DNA from: Bacteroidetes bacterium SCGC AAA795-G10
GTDB taxonomy: Bacteria; Bacteroidota; Bacteroidia; Flavobacteriales; Flavobacteriaceae
DNA: 64,000 nt
Assembly: GCA_003130815.1 (NCBI GenBank)
Contig: QFDA01000005.1
Location: 1 to 64,000 of the forward strand
Direction: 5' to 3'
Both the position numbers and the translations under genes were made by a program. Shown here piece after piece: positions 18,596-26,837 of the stretch (position 1 is the stretch's first letter; the number at the start of each line of letters is the position of its first letter). Under the pieces are notes generated by a model, which saw nothing but the letters and a program-made list of their open reading frames with translations, was not told the origin of the DNA and ran no database searches.

Positions 18596-19549
18596 ATGTC
18601 TAATGTATTAGTAAAAACGAATTTTAAAATTGAGGGACTTAATAACAAGTACTCTGGAAAAGTTCGTGATGTCTACAAATTCAATAATAATCTGTTAATC
18701 ATTATTGTGACAGATAGAATATCAGCTTTCGATGTAGTTTTACCAAAAGGCATACCTTTTAAGGGCCAAATACTAAATCAGATAGCTGGAAATATGCTCT
18801 CTCTGACTGAGGACATTGTACCCAACTGGCTTGTAGCCACACCTGATCCAAACATTTCTGTTGGGAAAATTTGTAGACCATTTAAAATTGAAATGGTTAT
18901 AAGAGGATATTTGACAGGTCATGCAGCAAGACTCTATAAATTAGGCCATAGAAAAATTTGCGGTATTAATCTACCCGATGGAATGAAGGAAAATGATAAA
19001 TTTGAAAATCCTATAATAACACCCTCAACAAAAGCAGATAAGGGCAATCACGATGAAGATATTTCTAAGGAAGAAATAATTATTAGGGGAATTGTTAGTA
19101 AGTCTGATTATGAAACTTTAGAGAGATACACTAAAAAATTGTTTGAACGTGGCACTGCTATTGCAAAAAAACAAGGATTAATACTAGTTGATACGAAGTA
19201 TGAATTTGGTAAAACCACAGAAGGAGAAATTGTATTAATTGACGAAATTCACACACCTGATTCCTCCAGATATTTTTACGAAAAAGGTTATTCTGAAAGA
19301 CAAAAAAAAGGAGAAAGCCAAAGGCAACTATCAAAAGAATTTGTTAGAGAATGGCTTATCGATAATAATTTTCAAGGACTTCCTGGACAAAAGTTACCTG
19401 AAATGAGTACACAATTTGTCTCTTCTGTTTCAAAAAGATATATAGAATTGTATGAAAAGATTATGGGTAAGACTTTCATAAAAAACTCTTCAACTAATAT
19501 ATTAAACAGAGTACAAAAAAATTTAAAAGATTACATAGAAAACTTTTAA
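18596..19549 (+). CDS. purC: phosphoribosylaminoimidazole-succinocarboxamide synthase
   Basis: SAICAR synthase, the ATP-dependent step of purine biosynthesis that joins CAIR and aspartate. The 317-residue product (the longer, yeast-like form common in Bacteroidota) shows [11 protein letters not shown], the [16 protein letters not shown] segment, [23 protein letters not shown] and the signature [13 protein letters not shown]. It follows phoH closely and ends opposite miaA with a 68-base AT-rich gap that contains a small perfect inverted repeat AAGTTTT-TG-AAAACTT. Confidence 0.96.
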   Translation: MSNVLVKTNFKIEGLNNKYSGKVRDVYKFNNNLLIIIVTDRISAFDVVLPKGIPFKGQILNQIAGNMLSLTEDIVPNWLVATPDPNISVGKICRPFKIEMVIRGYLTGHAARLYKLGHRKICGINLPDGMKENDKFENPIITPSTKADKGNHDEDISKEEIIIRGIVSKSDYETLERYTKKLFERGTAIAKKQGLILVDTKYEFGKTTEGEIVLIDEIHTPDSSRYFYEKGYSERQKKGESQRQLSKEFVREWLIDNNFQGLPGQKLPEMSTQFVSSVSKRYIELYEKIMGKTFIKNSSTNILNRVQKNLKDYIENF

Positions 19550-19617
19550 AATATTTTGTAAAACTTAAAAATTTTTATTGATTTTATGCTCTAAAGTTTT
19601 TGAAAACTTAATATAAA

Positions 19618-20514
19618 TCATTTAAAAAGGTTAAAAACTTCAGAGACAGGTTTATTAGAAGAAAACCTAAATGCATTATCATATTTTTTGAACCAGGTCA
19701 TTTGTTTTTTAGCAAACCTTCTCGTATTTTTTTTTATCTCATTGATAGCATCATCTAGAGAAAGTGTTCCTTCAAAATGATTAAAAAGTTCTTTATATCC
19801 TATTGTTTTTAAGGGAGTTAACTCTTTATATCTCATTAGATCATATGCTTCTTTTTCGAGCCCTTTGTCTAGCATTAAATCTACTCGTTTATTTATTTTG
19901 TTATAAAGTTTTTTCCTTGGACATTGAAGAAGAATCATTTTAGAAACAAAATTCCGTTTTTTATTTGACTTCCCTAAAAATGAAGAATAAGGTTGGCCAG
20001 AGCTAATTGAAACTTCTAATGCTCTTATAAGGCGGACAGGGTTATTTTTGTCAACTATATTGAAATAAATAGGATCTTTTTGATAAAGCAAATTTTGCAG
20101 TGATTTTAGACCGTGGACTTTGTAGTAATAGTTTATTTGATTTCTTGTTTCTTTTGAAACTTCCGGAAACTTATCTAAGCCAAACATAACTGCATCCGCA
20201 TACATACCTGAACCCCCAACCATTATAAGTGTTTTATTATATTTAAAAAGCTTATTAATTTTGTAAATAATTTCTTTTTCAAAGTCTCCTACAGTATATA
20301 TCTCTCTTATCGACTTATGTTGAATAAAGTGGTGATTAATCTCTGATAATTCTTCTTTACTTGGAACACCAGTCCCAATAGATGTCTCTTTATAAAATTG
20401 TCTTGAGTCGCATGAAAGTATTTCTGTTTTAAATTTTTTTGCAAGTTCAATACTGAATTTTGTTTTACCAACACTTGTTGGTCCAGCAACATAAATTAAA
20501 GTGTTATTTTTCAT
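19618..20514 (-). CDS. miaA: tRNA dimethylallyltransferase
   Basis: MiaA adds a dimethylallyl group to A37 of tRNAs that read codons starting with U. The product of about 298 residues from the ATG at 20514 begins KNNTLIYVAGPTSVGKT, with the P-loop GPTSVGKT; the DSRQFYKE motif, GGSGMYADA and LKTIGYKEL are all present. The open frame could extend to 20553, but the ATG at 20514 gives the standard N-terminus. It overlaps the end of the potassium channel gene by 11 bases. Confidence 0.95.
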   Translation of the reverse strand: MKNNTLIYVAGPTSVGKTKFSIELAKKFKTEILSCDSRQFYKETSIGTGVPSKEELSEINHHFIQHKSIREIYTVGDFEKEIIYKINKLFKYNKTLIMVGGSGMYADAVMFGLDKFPEVSKETRNQINYYYKVHGLKSLQNLLYQKDPIYFNIVDKNNPVRLIRALEVSISSGQPYSSFLGKSNKKRNFVSKMILLQCPRKKLYNKINKRVDLMLDKGLEKEAYDLMRYKELTPLKTIGYKELFNHFEGTLSLDDAINEIKKNTRRFAKKQMTWFKKYDNAFRFSSNKPVSEVFNLFK

Positions 20515-21316
20515 CATTAAGTATTTTACCACACTCGTGGCAATATATTGCACCTTCTTTATGATCAGAATTCATACAATATGGGCAAGATTGTGTATTT
20601 AAATCTATATTTTTATTTTTTGTCATTTCAGCTGTAACAATTCCAGTTGGAACAGCTATTATACCATAACCTAAAATCATTATAATTGATGCTAAAAATT
20701 GCCCAAGTGGAGTTACAGGTGCGATATCTCCGTAACCAACAGTTGTTAAAGTTACTATGCACCAATAAATACTTCTCGGTATGCTAGTAAAACCACTTTT
20801 TTCACTTTCAACAAGATACATTATACTTCCCAAAATAATGCACAAAATCACTACACTAAAAAGAAATACAAAAATTTTCCTTCCGCTTGCTCTTAAAGCT
20901 TTTAATAAATTATTAGACTCGCCTATATAAGGCGCAAGTTTAAGTATTCTAAATACTCTTAGAAGACGAAGTGCCTTTAAAGCTACTAAACTGTTTGTTC
21001 CAATTATAATTAAAGAAAGGTATTTTGGCACAATTGAAACAAAGTCAATTATTCCATAAAAACTGAAAATATAACTAAGTGGTCTACGGACACATATTAT
21101 CCTCAGTAAATATTCAATTGTAAATAAAATTGTAACAATCCATTCTGCTGTATTCAAGTATTCACTATAAACATTACTTACTGATTCAATACTTTCTAAT
21201 GAAACAAAAAAAACACTTAATAATATAGTTACCAATAAAAAAAGATCAAAAAGTCTTCCTGCTAGAGTATCAGCTTCGTATATTATTGTGTGAAGACGAT
21301 GTTGCAATCTTTTCAT
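20504..21316 (-). CDS. voltage-gated potassium channel with C-terminal zinc ribbon
   Basis: Six-helix ion channel of 270 residues. S1 lies near residues 20-42 (LFDLFLLVTILLSVFFV), the S4 sensor is arginine-rich (LRLLRVFRILKL), and the pore has the potassium selectivity filter TTVGYGD (about residues 191-197) followed by the S6 helix. After S6 the soluble tail ends in a zinc ribbon with two CxxC pairs, CPYC and CHEC. The tail replaces the usual RCK or cyclic-nucleotide domain, so gating by metal or redox state is conceivable but only inferred. It is in a minus-strand run with miaA. Confidence 0.9.
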   Translation of the reverse strand: MKRLQHRLHTIIYEADTLAGRLFDLFLLVTILLSVFFVSLESIESVSNVYSEYLNTAEWIVTILFTIEYLLRIICVRRPLSYIFSFYGIIDFVSIVPKYLSLIIIGTNSLVALKALRLLRVFRILKLAPYIGESNNLLKALRASGRKIFVFLFSVVILCIILGSIMYLVESEKSGFTSIPRSIYWCIVTLTTVGYGDIAPVTPLGQFLASIIMILGYGIIAVPTGIVTAEMTKNKNIDLNTQSCPYCMNSDHKEGAIYCHECGKILNDEK

Positions 21317-21371
21317 AATTATAAATTAAAGGAAACTTCTAATTTTAATCTATGATATATTATGTGAATAC

Positions 21372-22700
21372 TTACAAATTTATCAACTTTAAATATTTCT
21401 TTCTTAATAAAAAACTATAGATTAATTTTTTAACATCATTATTTTCTTCCATTGAAACAAGACGTGAAAGTATCTGTGACATTGTTTTGATTTGATGGTA
21501 TAATTCAAAATATCCATAACCTCTAAATTGATAATTTTTTATCAAAATAAAGGTGAATTCCCCTTGCTTTCTGCCATTTTCGGTCAATAAGAAATCAGGG
21601 AAAGGATATGAAAAAGAATTACATAATTCCATGATTTTTTTATTATGCTGCCTAGAACTATCTTTTTTTTGAATTGTCTTTTTGCTATGAGAACTTATAC
21701 CATTTGGATTTTTGAGCTGTATTTTAAATTTGTCTGCCAAAATTAAAACCGTCTTTTCTGCTAATTTTTTATTTTTATAAACTGAAAAATATTCAAAATT
21801 TTTTTTGACTTGCTCAACAATTATACTATGGTAAGTTTTTGTTTTATCAATTCTGATTCCAATTGGAAAAATTCTGTATTTAGAGGATCCATTTAATTTA
21901 GGACGATTAATTTTTATTTCATTTTGTTGCTTTAGATATGTGGTTAGTTCTCCGCCAGAAAAAGAAAAAGAGACCTTAGATATTTCATTTTGAATGATTA
22001 TTGATTTTTTGTTTGATGAGGTTAAATCTTGAATTACAGATTGTTTGATATTTTTACTTTTTCCAATGTATATAATTTCATTATTTGTATCGAGGATATA
22101 ATATAATCCCATTTTTGAAGGTAATTTATCAATGATTTTAAGATATCTTTTTGGAGTTTTATTATTCTTTAAAACCTTCGTGTGTTCCCTAATTATTTTT
22201 TTACCTATGTCTTTTTCAATAAGTAATTCAAAGAGCTTAAGGGTTACTTGGGCATCTCCAAATGCTCTATGTCTATCTGAAAAGGGGATACCAAGATTAC
22301 TAGCAAGTTTTCCTAGGTTAAACACCTTTTGATCGGGTAGTAGTTCCTTTGACAAATTTATTGTACAAATTGTTTTCCTTTCATATTCGTAACCAAGTCT
22401 GTTAAATTCTGTTTTTAATATTCTATAGTCAAAAGCCGCATTGTGAGCAACAATTATGCAATTCTCAGTAATTTCAATAATTCTTTTGGCAACTTCAAAA
22501 AAAATAGGTGCATTTTGAAGCATCTTTTCATTTATTCCAGTAAGTTTTTTTACAAATGGTTGAATCTGTTTTTTAGGGTTAATTAAACTACAAAATTGGT
22601 CTGTAATTTTATAACCATCATATTGATATATTGCAATTTCTGTAATTCCTTCCTGATCGTAATTACCCCCAGTTGTTTCAATATCTATAACTGCATACAT
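21372..22700 (-). CDS. DNA polymerase III epsilon-like exonuclease fused to GIY-YIG domain
   Basis: Two-domain nuclease of about 442 residues. The N-terminal DEDD 3'-5' exonuclease domain (about residues 1-165) has YAVIDIETTGG, CIIVAHNAAFDYRIL and HRAFGDAQVT. A GIY-YIG endonuclease domain resembling UvrC follows (about residues 190-270, GLYYILDTNNEIIYIGKSKNI), then a C-terminal part related to the UvrC/Cho group. Such fusions probably act in DNA repair; the natural substrate is unclear. The ATG at 22700 directly follows the stop of the YggS-like gene; an in-frame upstream start at 22736 is less likely. Confidence 0.88.
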   Translation of the reverse strand: MYAVIDIETTGGNYDQEGITEIAIYQYDGYKITDQFCSLINPKKQIQPFVKKLTGINEKMLQNAPIFFEVAKRIIEITENCIIVAHNAAFDYRILKTEFNRLGYEYERKTICTINLSKELLPDQKVFNLGKLASNLGIPFSDRHRAFGDAQVTLKLFELLIEKDIGKKIIREHTKVLKNNKTPKRYLKIIDKLPSKMGLYYILDTNNEIIYIGKSKNIKQSVIQDLTSSNKKSIIIQNEISKVSFSFSGGELTTYLKQQNEIKINRPKLNGSSKYRIFPIGIRIDKTKTYHSIIVEQVKKNFEYFSVYKNKKLAEKTVLILADKFKIQLKNPNGISSHSKKTIQKKDSSRQHNKKIMELCNSFSYPFPDFLLTENGRKQGEFTFILIKNYQFRGYGYFELYHQIKTMSQILSRLVSMEENNDVKKLIYSFLLRKKYLKLINL

Positions 22701-22701
22701 T

Positions 22702-23340
22702 TTAAAAGTTTCTTTCTCCAAAAATTTTACTTCCAATTCTTATCATTGTTGAGCCCTCTTCAATTCCTATCTTATAGTCGTTACTCATACCCATTGATAA
22801 TGCTTTAAGATCACTAAAATCATCGTAAAGGTTTGAAAGCATTCTAAATTCATTTCTAATCTGATTTTGATCATCAGTAAAGCTTGCCATCCCCATTAGA
22901 CCTGTAATTTTAACATTTGGTAGTGTTTTAGAAAAATTTAAATAATCATTCAACTCGGAAGGCTCTATACCAAATTTGGTATCTTCATTAGCAATTCTAA
23001 TTTGTATGAGGCATTTTATTTTTCGGTTGTTTTTAAATGCTTGTTTTTGGATTTCTTTTAGTAGTTTGTGACTATCGACCGAGTGTATTGTATTTACAAA
23101 GGAAGCCATGTATTTTACTTTATTTGTTTGTACGTGTCCAATCATGTGCCACTCAATATCTTTTGGTAATTTTTCAAATTTTGCTACCATTTCTTGAACT
23201 TTATTTTCACCAAATATTCTCTGACCAGCACGATAAGCTTTTATTAAGTCATTAACGGGTTTGGTTTTTGACACTGCAACAATATCAACATAATCCGGAA
23301 TACTATTTTTTAAATTACTAATGTTATTTTCAATATTCAT
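22702..23340 (-). CDS. YggS family pyridoxal phosphate homeostasis protein
   Basis: PLP-binding protein of the YggS/PROSC family, which buffers PLP and affects amino acid and vitamin B6 balance. The 212-residue product has the PLP lysine in DIVAVSKTKP (lysine about 26), the FGENKVQE motif, WHMIGHVQTNKVKY, and SMGMSNDYKIGIEEGSTMIRIGS at the phosphate-binding end. It starts the minus-strand group that includes the exonuclease, channel and miaA, and lies downstream of the terminator of the OmpA-family gene. Confidence 0.93.
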   Translation of the reverse strand: MNIENNISNLKNSIPDYVDIVAVSKTKPVNDLIKAYRAGQRIFGENKVQEMVAKFEKLPKDIEWHMIGHVQTNKVKYMASFVNTIHSVDSHKLLKEIQKQAFKNNRKIKCLIQIRIANEDTKFGIEPSELNDYLNFSKTLPNVKITGLMGMASFTDDQNQIRNEFRMLSNLYDDFSDLKALSMGMSNDYKIGIEEGSTMIRIGSKIFGERNF

Positions 23341-23397
23341 GAATTTTAAGAGTTTGACAAGATTAATAATTCCTTCATCAAATGAAGAAAATTTACT

Positions 23398-23436
23398 AAA
23401 AAAAAAGAGCTACGTAAGTTGTAGCCCTTTTTTATT
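23398..23436 (-). terminator. Rho-independent terminator of the OmpA-family gene
   Basis: On the minus strand the sequence reads AAAAAGGGCTAC, a seven-base loop AACTTAC, then GTAGCTCTTTTTTTTT. The stem has one G-U pair and continues into A-U pairs, ending in a run of T. It lies just after the stop codon of the OmpA-family gene and before yggS. It is the clearest intrinsic terminator in the window. Confidence 0.8.
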
Positions 23437-23453
23437 TTTTGATGTAAATTTTC

Positions 23454-24305
23454 TTATTGAGCAGACTGCATACCTTGATCTATAAGATCATAGAATTGAT
23501 CTAATTTTGGTAGGACAACAATTCTGGTTCTTCTGTTTTTCGCACGATTAGACGCAGTATCATTATCTGCAACTGGTAGGTAATAACTGCGTCCTGCAGC
23601 AGTCATTCTTGATGGTGCAACACCAAAATCTTTTTCTAAAATTCTTACAACAGCTGTGGCACGCTTAACTGAAAGTTCCCAGTTGTCTTGAACTCCATCT
23701 ATTTTAATAGGAACATTATCTGTATGTCCTTCAACCATAAATTCTATATCAGGTTTTTCATTTACAACCTTAGCAACTTTTCCCAAAACTTCTTTTGCTC
23801 TAGATGTAACAGTATAACTACCACTCCTAAATAATAGTTTGTCTGAAATTGAAACATAAACAACGCCTTTTTCAACATTTATCTCTATATCATCATCACT
23901 GAGATTACCAAGTACACCTTTAAGACTTGTAACTAATGCTAGGGTTACTGAATCTTTTTTTGTAACAGCGTCTTGCATTTTTTGGATCCGAACATCTTTT
24001 TCCTTCATACTTTCTAGCGACATTTCTAGATTTTCTGCACCCTTTTTGGAAAGAGTCGTAAGATTTCCAATATTGTCAATTAAATCTTGATTATTTTCTT
24101 TTAAAAACCTATTCTGTTCGGTGAGGGTAGCAAGTTGTGCTAATGCAGCCTCTTTTTCTTCGCTAGTAGCATTTAATTTTACTGTTGTAGAATCCAATAG
24201 ATCTTTTGTATTTTGCTGTAATTCTTCTAATTCTGTGAATTTTTTTTGCGATACACATGATGCAAGTAAAACTCCAGATATTAATAAAGTTATAGCTCTT
24301 TTCAT
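23454..24305 (-). CDS. OmpA family lipoprotein
   Basis: Peptidoglycan-binding OmpA/Pal-type outer-membrane lipoprotein of 283 residues. A lipoprotein signal (RAITLLISGVLLASC) is followed by a coiled-coil region of about 110 residues rich in E, K, Q and L, and a C-terminal OmpA domain with MVEGHTDNVPI, WELSVKRATAVVRIL, and the family end SNRAKNRRTRIVVLP. It likely links the outer membrane to the cell wall. It stands as a single gene with its own terminator downstream; upstream is the glycosyltransferase gene 47 bases away. Confidence 0.93.
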   Translation of the reverse strand: MKRAITLLISGVLLASCVSQKKFTELEELQQNTKDLLDSTTVKLNATSEEKEAALAQLATLTEQNRFLKENNQDLIDNIGNLTTLSKKGAENLEMSLESMKEKDVRIQKMQDAVTKKDSVTLALVTSLKGVLGNLSDDDIEINVEKGVVYVSISDKLLFRSGSYTVTSRAKEVLGKVAKVVNEKPDIEFMVEGHTDNVPIKIDGVQDNWELSVKRATAVVRILEKDFGVAPSRMTAAGRSYYLPVADNDTASNRAKNRRTRIVVLPKLDQFYDLIDQGMQSAQ

Positions 24306-24352
24306 AATAAATTTGTTTAAGTATTTTAATTCTACAAAATAAATGAATTTAT

Positions 24353-25357
24353 TTAATTTTTGTGCTTTAAATCTCCGAAATATGCGTGTCCTCTAATTAA
24401 ATATGCATATAAAATGCTCTTGTATTGAAAATAATTTGATTTTTTGTTCACTTTGATCTCTTTAGCAGCAAATCTTCTAAAAGAAACAAAAAATACTAAA
24501 TGTGCACGAAGTATTGAAACTACATTCAATAACTTTAATGAAAATAGATAATAAATTATAATAATATAATCTATAAATAATCGTGTAATCAAAATATTAA
24601 ATTTATTTTTACTTGGAAGGTTTTTAATTAACATGAAAAGCGAATTTCTATGGTTTAAATATGTTTTGTGTGGGGATTTTGGCAAAGTAGAGCCTCCTAT
24701 ATGATAAACTTTAGAATCACCTGTAGCATATATTTTATAATTCTTATTAAAAATTCTCCAACATAAATCAATTTCCTCTTGATGTGCAAAAAAGTCAGAA
24801 TCAAAACCATTCAACTCCCAAAATATTTTCCTTTTTACTATAAAACAACTACCACTAGCCCAAAAAATTTCTTCAGGTAAATTATATTGACCTTTATCAA
24901 CCTCAGCAGTCATAAATATTCTACCTCTGCAGTAGGGAAAACCATATTTATCAATATAACCACCTGCAGCTCCTGCATATTCAAAATATTTTTTATTGTT
25001 GAAATCTAATATGTGGGGTTGAATAGCACCTATGTTACTATTAGTTTCTAATTTTTTGATAAGTGGATTAAGCCAATTTTTTGTAACAATCAAATCAGTA
25101 TTTAAAAGGGCATAATATTTATTTTTGACGTGTTTTAGCCCTTTATTATAACCCCCTGCATATCCATAGTTTTTATCTAATTGAATACAAAGTAAATTTG
25201 GATATTTTGACTTAAACCAGGATACTGAATTATCTGTTGAACAATTATCAATTAAAACAAAATCTGCCTCAGTACTGTTTAAAATAGTACCCTCTAAGAA
25301 TTTTTTTAATAATTCTAAACCGTTAAAATTTAGAATAACAACTGCAACTCGTTTCAT
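24353..25357 (-). CDS. family 2 glycosyltransferase
   Basis: GT2/GT-A fold glycosyltransferase of 334 residues, related to rhamnosyl- and other polysaccharide-building transferases. It begins VAVVILNFNGLELLKKFL, with the nucleotide-binding VLIDNCSTDNS, the YALLNTDLIV strand in the DXD position and the GFDSDFFAHQEEIDLCWR acceptor-site motif. A hydrophobic segment (FIDYIIIIYYLFSLKLLNVV) near the C-terminus suggests membrane association. The start overlaps the stop of the HsdR_N-like gene by four bases. Confidence 0.9.
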   Translation of the reverse strand: MKRVAVVILNFNGLELLKKFLEGTILNSTEADFVLIDNCSTDNSVSWFKSKYPNLLCIQLDKNYGYAGGYNKGLKHVKNKYYALLNTDLIVTKNWLNPLIKKLETNSNIGAIQPHILDFNNKKYFEYAGAAGGYIDKYGFPYCRGRIFMTAEVDKGQYNLPEEIFWASGSCFIVKRKIFWELNGFDSDFFAHQEEIDLCWRIFNKNYKIYATGDSKVYHIGGSTLPKSPHKTYLNHRNSLFMLIKNLPSKNKFNILITRLFIDYIIIIYYLFSLKLLNVVSILRAHLVFFVSFRRFAAKEIKVNKKSNYFQYKSILYAYLIRGHAYFGDLKHKN

Positions 25358-25806
25358 TTTTCTTTCGAATATGAAGGAACAGAATCTACGAACTCAATTT
25401 TTTTTTCATTTTGATTTACATTACAAACATAATGATTTAGGCCATTTGTAATCATAATATAAGGACATTTGAGTTTAAGGTTATATTGAATAATCTGATC
25501 AAATACTTTTTGATTAATTTTTACAAATGGTGATTTACATTCTATTAAAATAAATGGTGATAGATTGACATTGTAGACTAATAAATCAAACCTCTTTTTT
25601 AATCCATAAACATCTATTTGATGTTCAACACTTATTAAAGGAGGTGGGTAACCTTTATTATGAATAATATAATTTATACAATTGACTCTTACCCATTCTT
25701 CTGGGGTACACAAAAGCCATTTTTTACGTATAGGTTCAAAAATATATTTTTTATTTTCTATACTTTTAATTTGTAAATTATATTTTGGGAAATTTAACCT
25801 TTCCAT
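25354..25806 (-). CDS. stand-alone HsdR_N-type PD-(D/E)XK protein
   Basis: Small protein of 150 residues resembling only the N-terminal nuclease domain of type I restriction R subunits (HSDR_N_2). It shows RFDLLVYNVNLSPFILIECK, which fits the D...ExK catalytic core, followed by a conserved ITNGLNHYVC strand. No helicase, methylase or specificity gene is near, so it is not part of a restriction system here; such single-domain genes are widespread in Bacteroidota and their role is unknown. The ATG at 25806 is preferred over the in-frame start at 25839, because the latter would overlap the divergent holA start. Confidence 0.83.
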   Translation of the reverse strand: MERLNFPKYNLQIKSIENKKYIFEPIRKKWLLCTPEEWVRVNCINYIIHNKGYPPPLISVEHQIDVYGLKKRFDLLVYNVNLSPFILIECKSPFVKINQKVFDQIIQYNLKLKCPYIMITNGLNHYVCNVNQNEKKIEFVDSVPSYSKEK

Positions 25807-25833
25807 GGTATAAAGGTGCAACAAAATTTTTAG

Positions 25834-26835
25834 ATGCAAGATTATTATAAAATACTCTCAAATATTAAAAAGGAGAACTATTCACCTTTTTATCTATTAT
25901 CAGGAAAAGAAACTTATTTCATAGATTCTATTTCAACTATTCTAATAAATAAAGTTGTTCAAAAATCTTCAAAAGAGTTTGACTTCACAAAACTTTATGG
26001 GCAAGACACAAGTGCATCTGAAATCATTGAATCTGCTAGACGTTTTCCAATGCTATCAAAATATAATCTGATAATAGTAAAAGAGGCTCAAAATATGCGT
26101 ACCTCCGAATATGATTATTTGGCAAATTACTTATCTCAACCTTCTAAGCACTCGATTATAATTTTTTGTTACAAAAACAGAGAATTTGATAAAAGAAAAA
26201 AACTATACAAAAATGTCAAAATTTATGGTGAGTTCGGAAACTTTAGAAACATAAATGATAATCAGCTACTAAATTGGATACGAGATCGATCTAATAATAT
26301 TGGATTAAAAATTTCTCCTATTGCAATTGAGTTAATTATATCAAATATTGGAAATAATCTAAGTCGTCTAGAAAGTGAATTAAAAAAATTAAAAATTATT
26401 GTTTCTGAGGGAGAAATAGTAAATCAAGAACACATTGAAAAATATATAGGGATAAGTAAAGATTTTAATATTTTTGAATTGCAGAGCGCGATTGGGTTAG
26501 GGTATTTTTCAAAGGCACTACAAATTGCGAGGTTCTTGAGCAGCAATTCAAAAGAAAACCCAATTGTACTTATTTTGGCGTCATTACACACTTATTTTCA
26601 AAAATTGATTTTGTTGAAAACAATTGGAAATGATATAAGCAGAGTTGGTGTTAACCCCTACTTTATCAATGAATATAAAAGAGTTTCAGAAAGATTCTCT
26701 TTAAGACAAATTTCTCAAGCACTTGAGCATATTATGAAAGCTGATTTAAAATCAAAGGGTATTGGGGGGTACAATATAAAGAATGAAACAGTTCTTGAAG
26801 AACTGGTATTGAAACTTTTTTCAATCAAAAATTAG
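25834..26835 (+). CDS. holA: DNA polymerase III delta subunit
   Basis: Delta subunit of the clamp loader, which opens the beta clamp during loading. The 333-residue product begins YYKILSNIKKENYSPFYLLS, has GKETYFIDSIS, an AAA+-like fold with RFPMLSKYNLIIVKEAQNM, and the C-terminal collar region FNIFELQSAIGLGYFSKAL. Motifs are weakly conserved in this family, but length, order and the divergent neighbour are typical of Flavobacteriia. It ends two bases from the convergent E1 gene. Confidence 0.9.
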   Translation: MQDYYKILSNIKKENYSPFYLLSGKETYFIDSISTILINKVVQKSSKEFDFTKLYGQDTSASEIIESARRFPMLSKYNLIIVKEAQNMRTSEYDYLANYLSQPSKHSIIIFCYKNREFDKRKKLYKNVKIYGEFGNFRNINDNQLLNWIRDRSNNIGLKISPIAIELIISNIGNNLSRLESELKKLKIIVSEGEIVNQEHIEKYIGISKDFNIFELQSAIGLGYFSKALQIARFLSSNSKENPIVLILASLHTYFQKLILLKTIGNDISRVGVNPYFINEYKRVSERFSLRQISQALEHIMKADLKSKGIGGYNIKNETVLEELVLKLFSIKN

Positions 26836-26837
26836 TT

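Noticed and set aside
19550-19617. Terminator between purC and miaA (AAGTTTT-TG-AAAACTT)
   Set aside because: The inverted repeat is very AT-rich with a two-base loop, so stability is poor; not listed as a terminator.
25354-25839. Type I restriction system
   Set aside because: Only a single HsdR_N-like domain is present; there is no methylase, specificity or helicase gene nearby.
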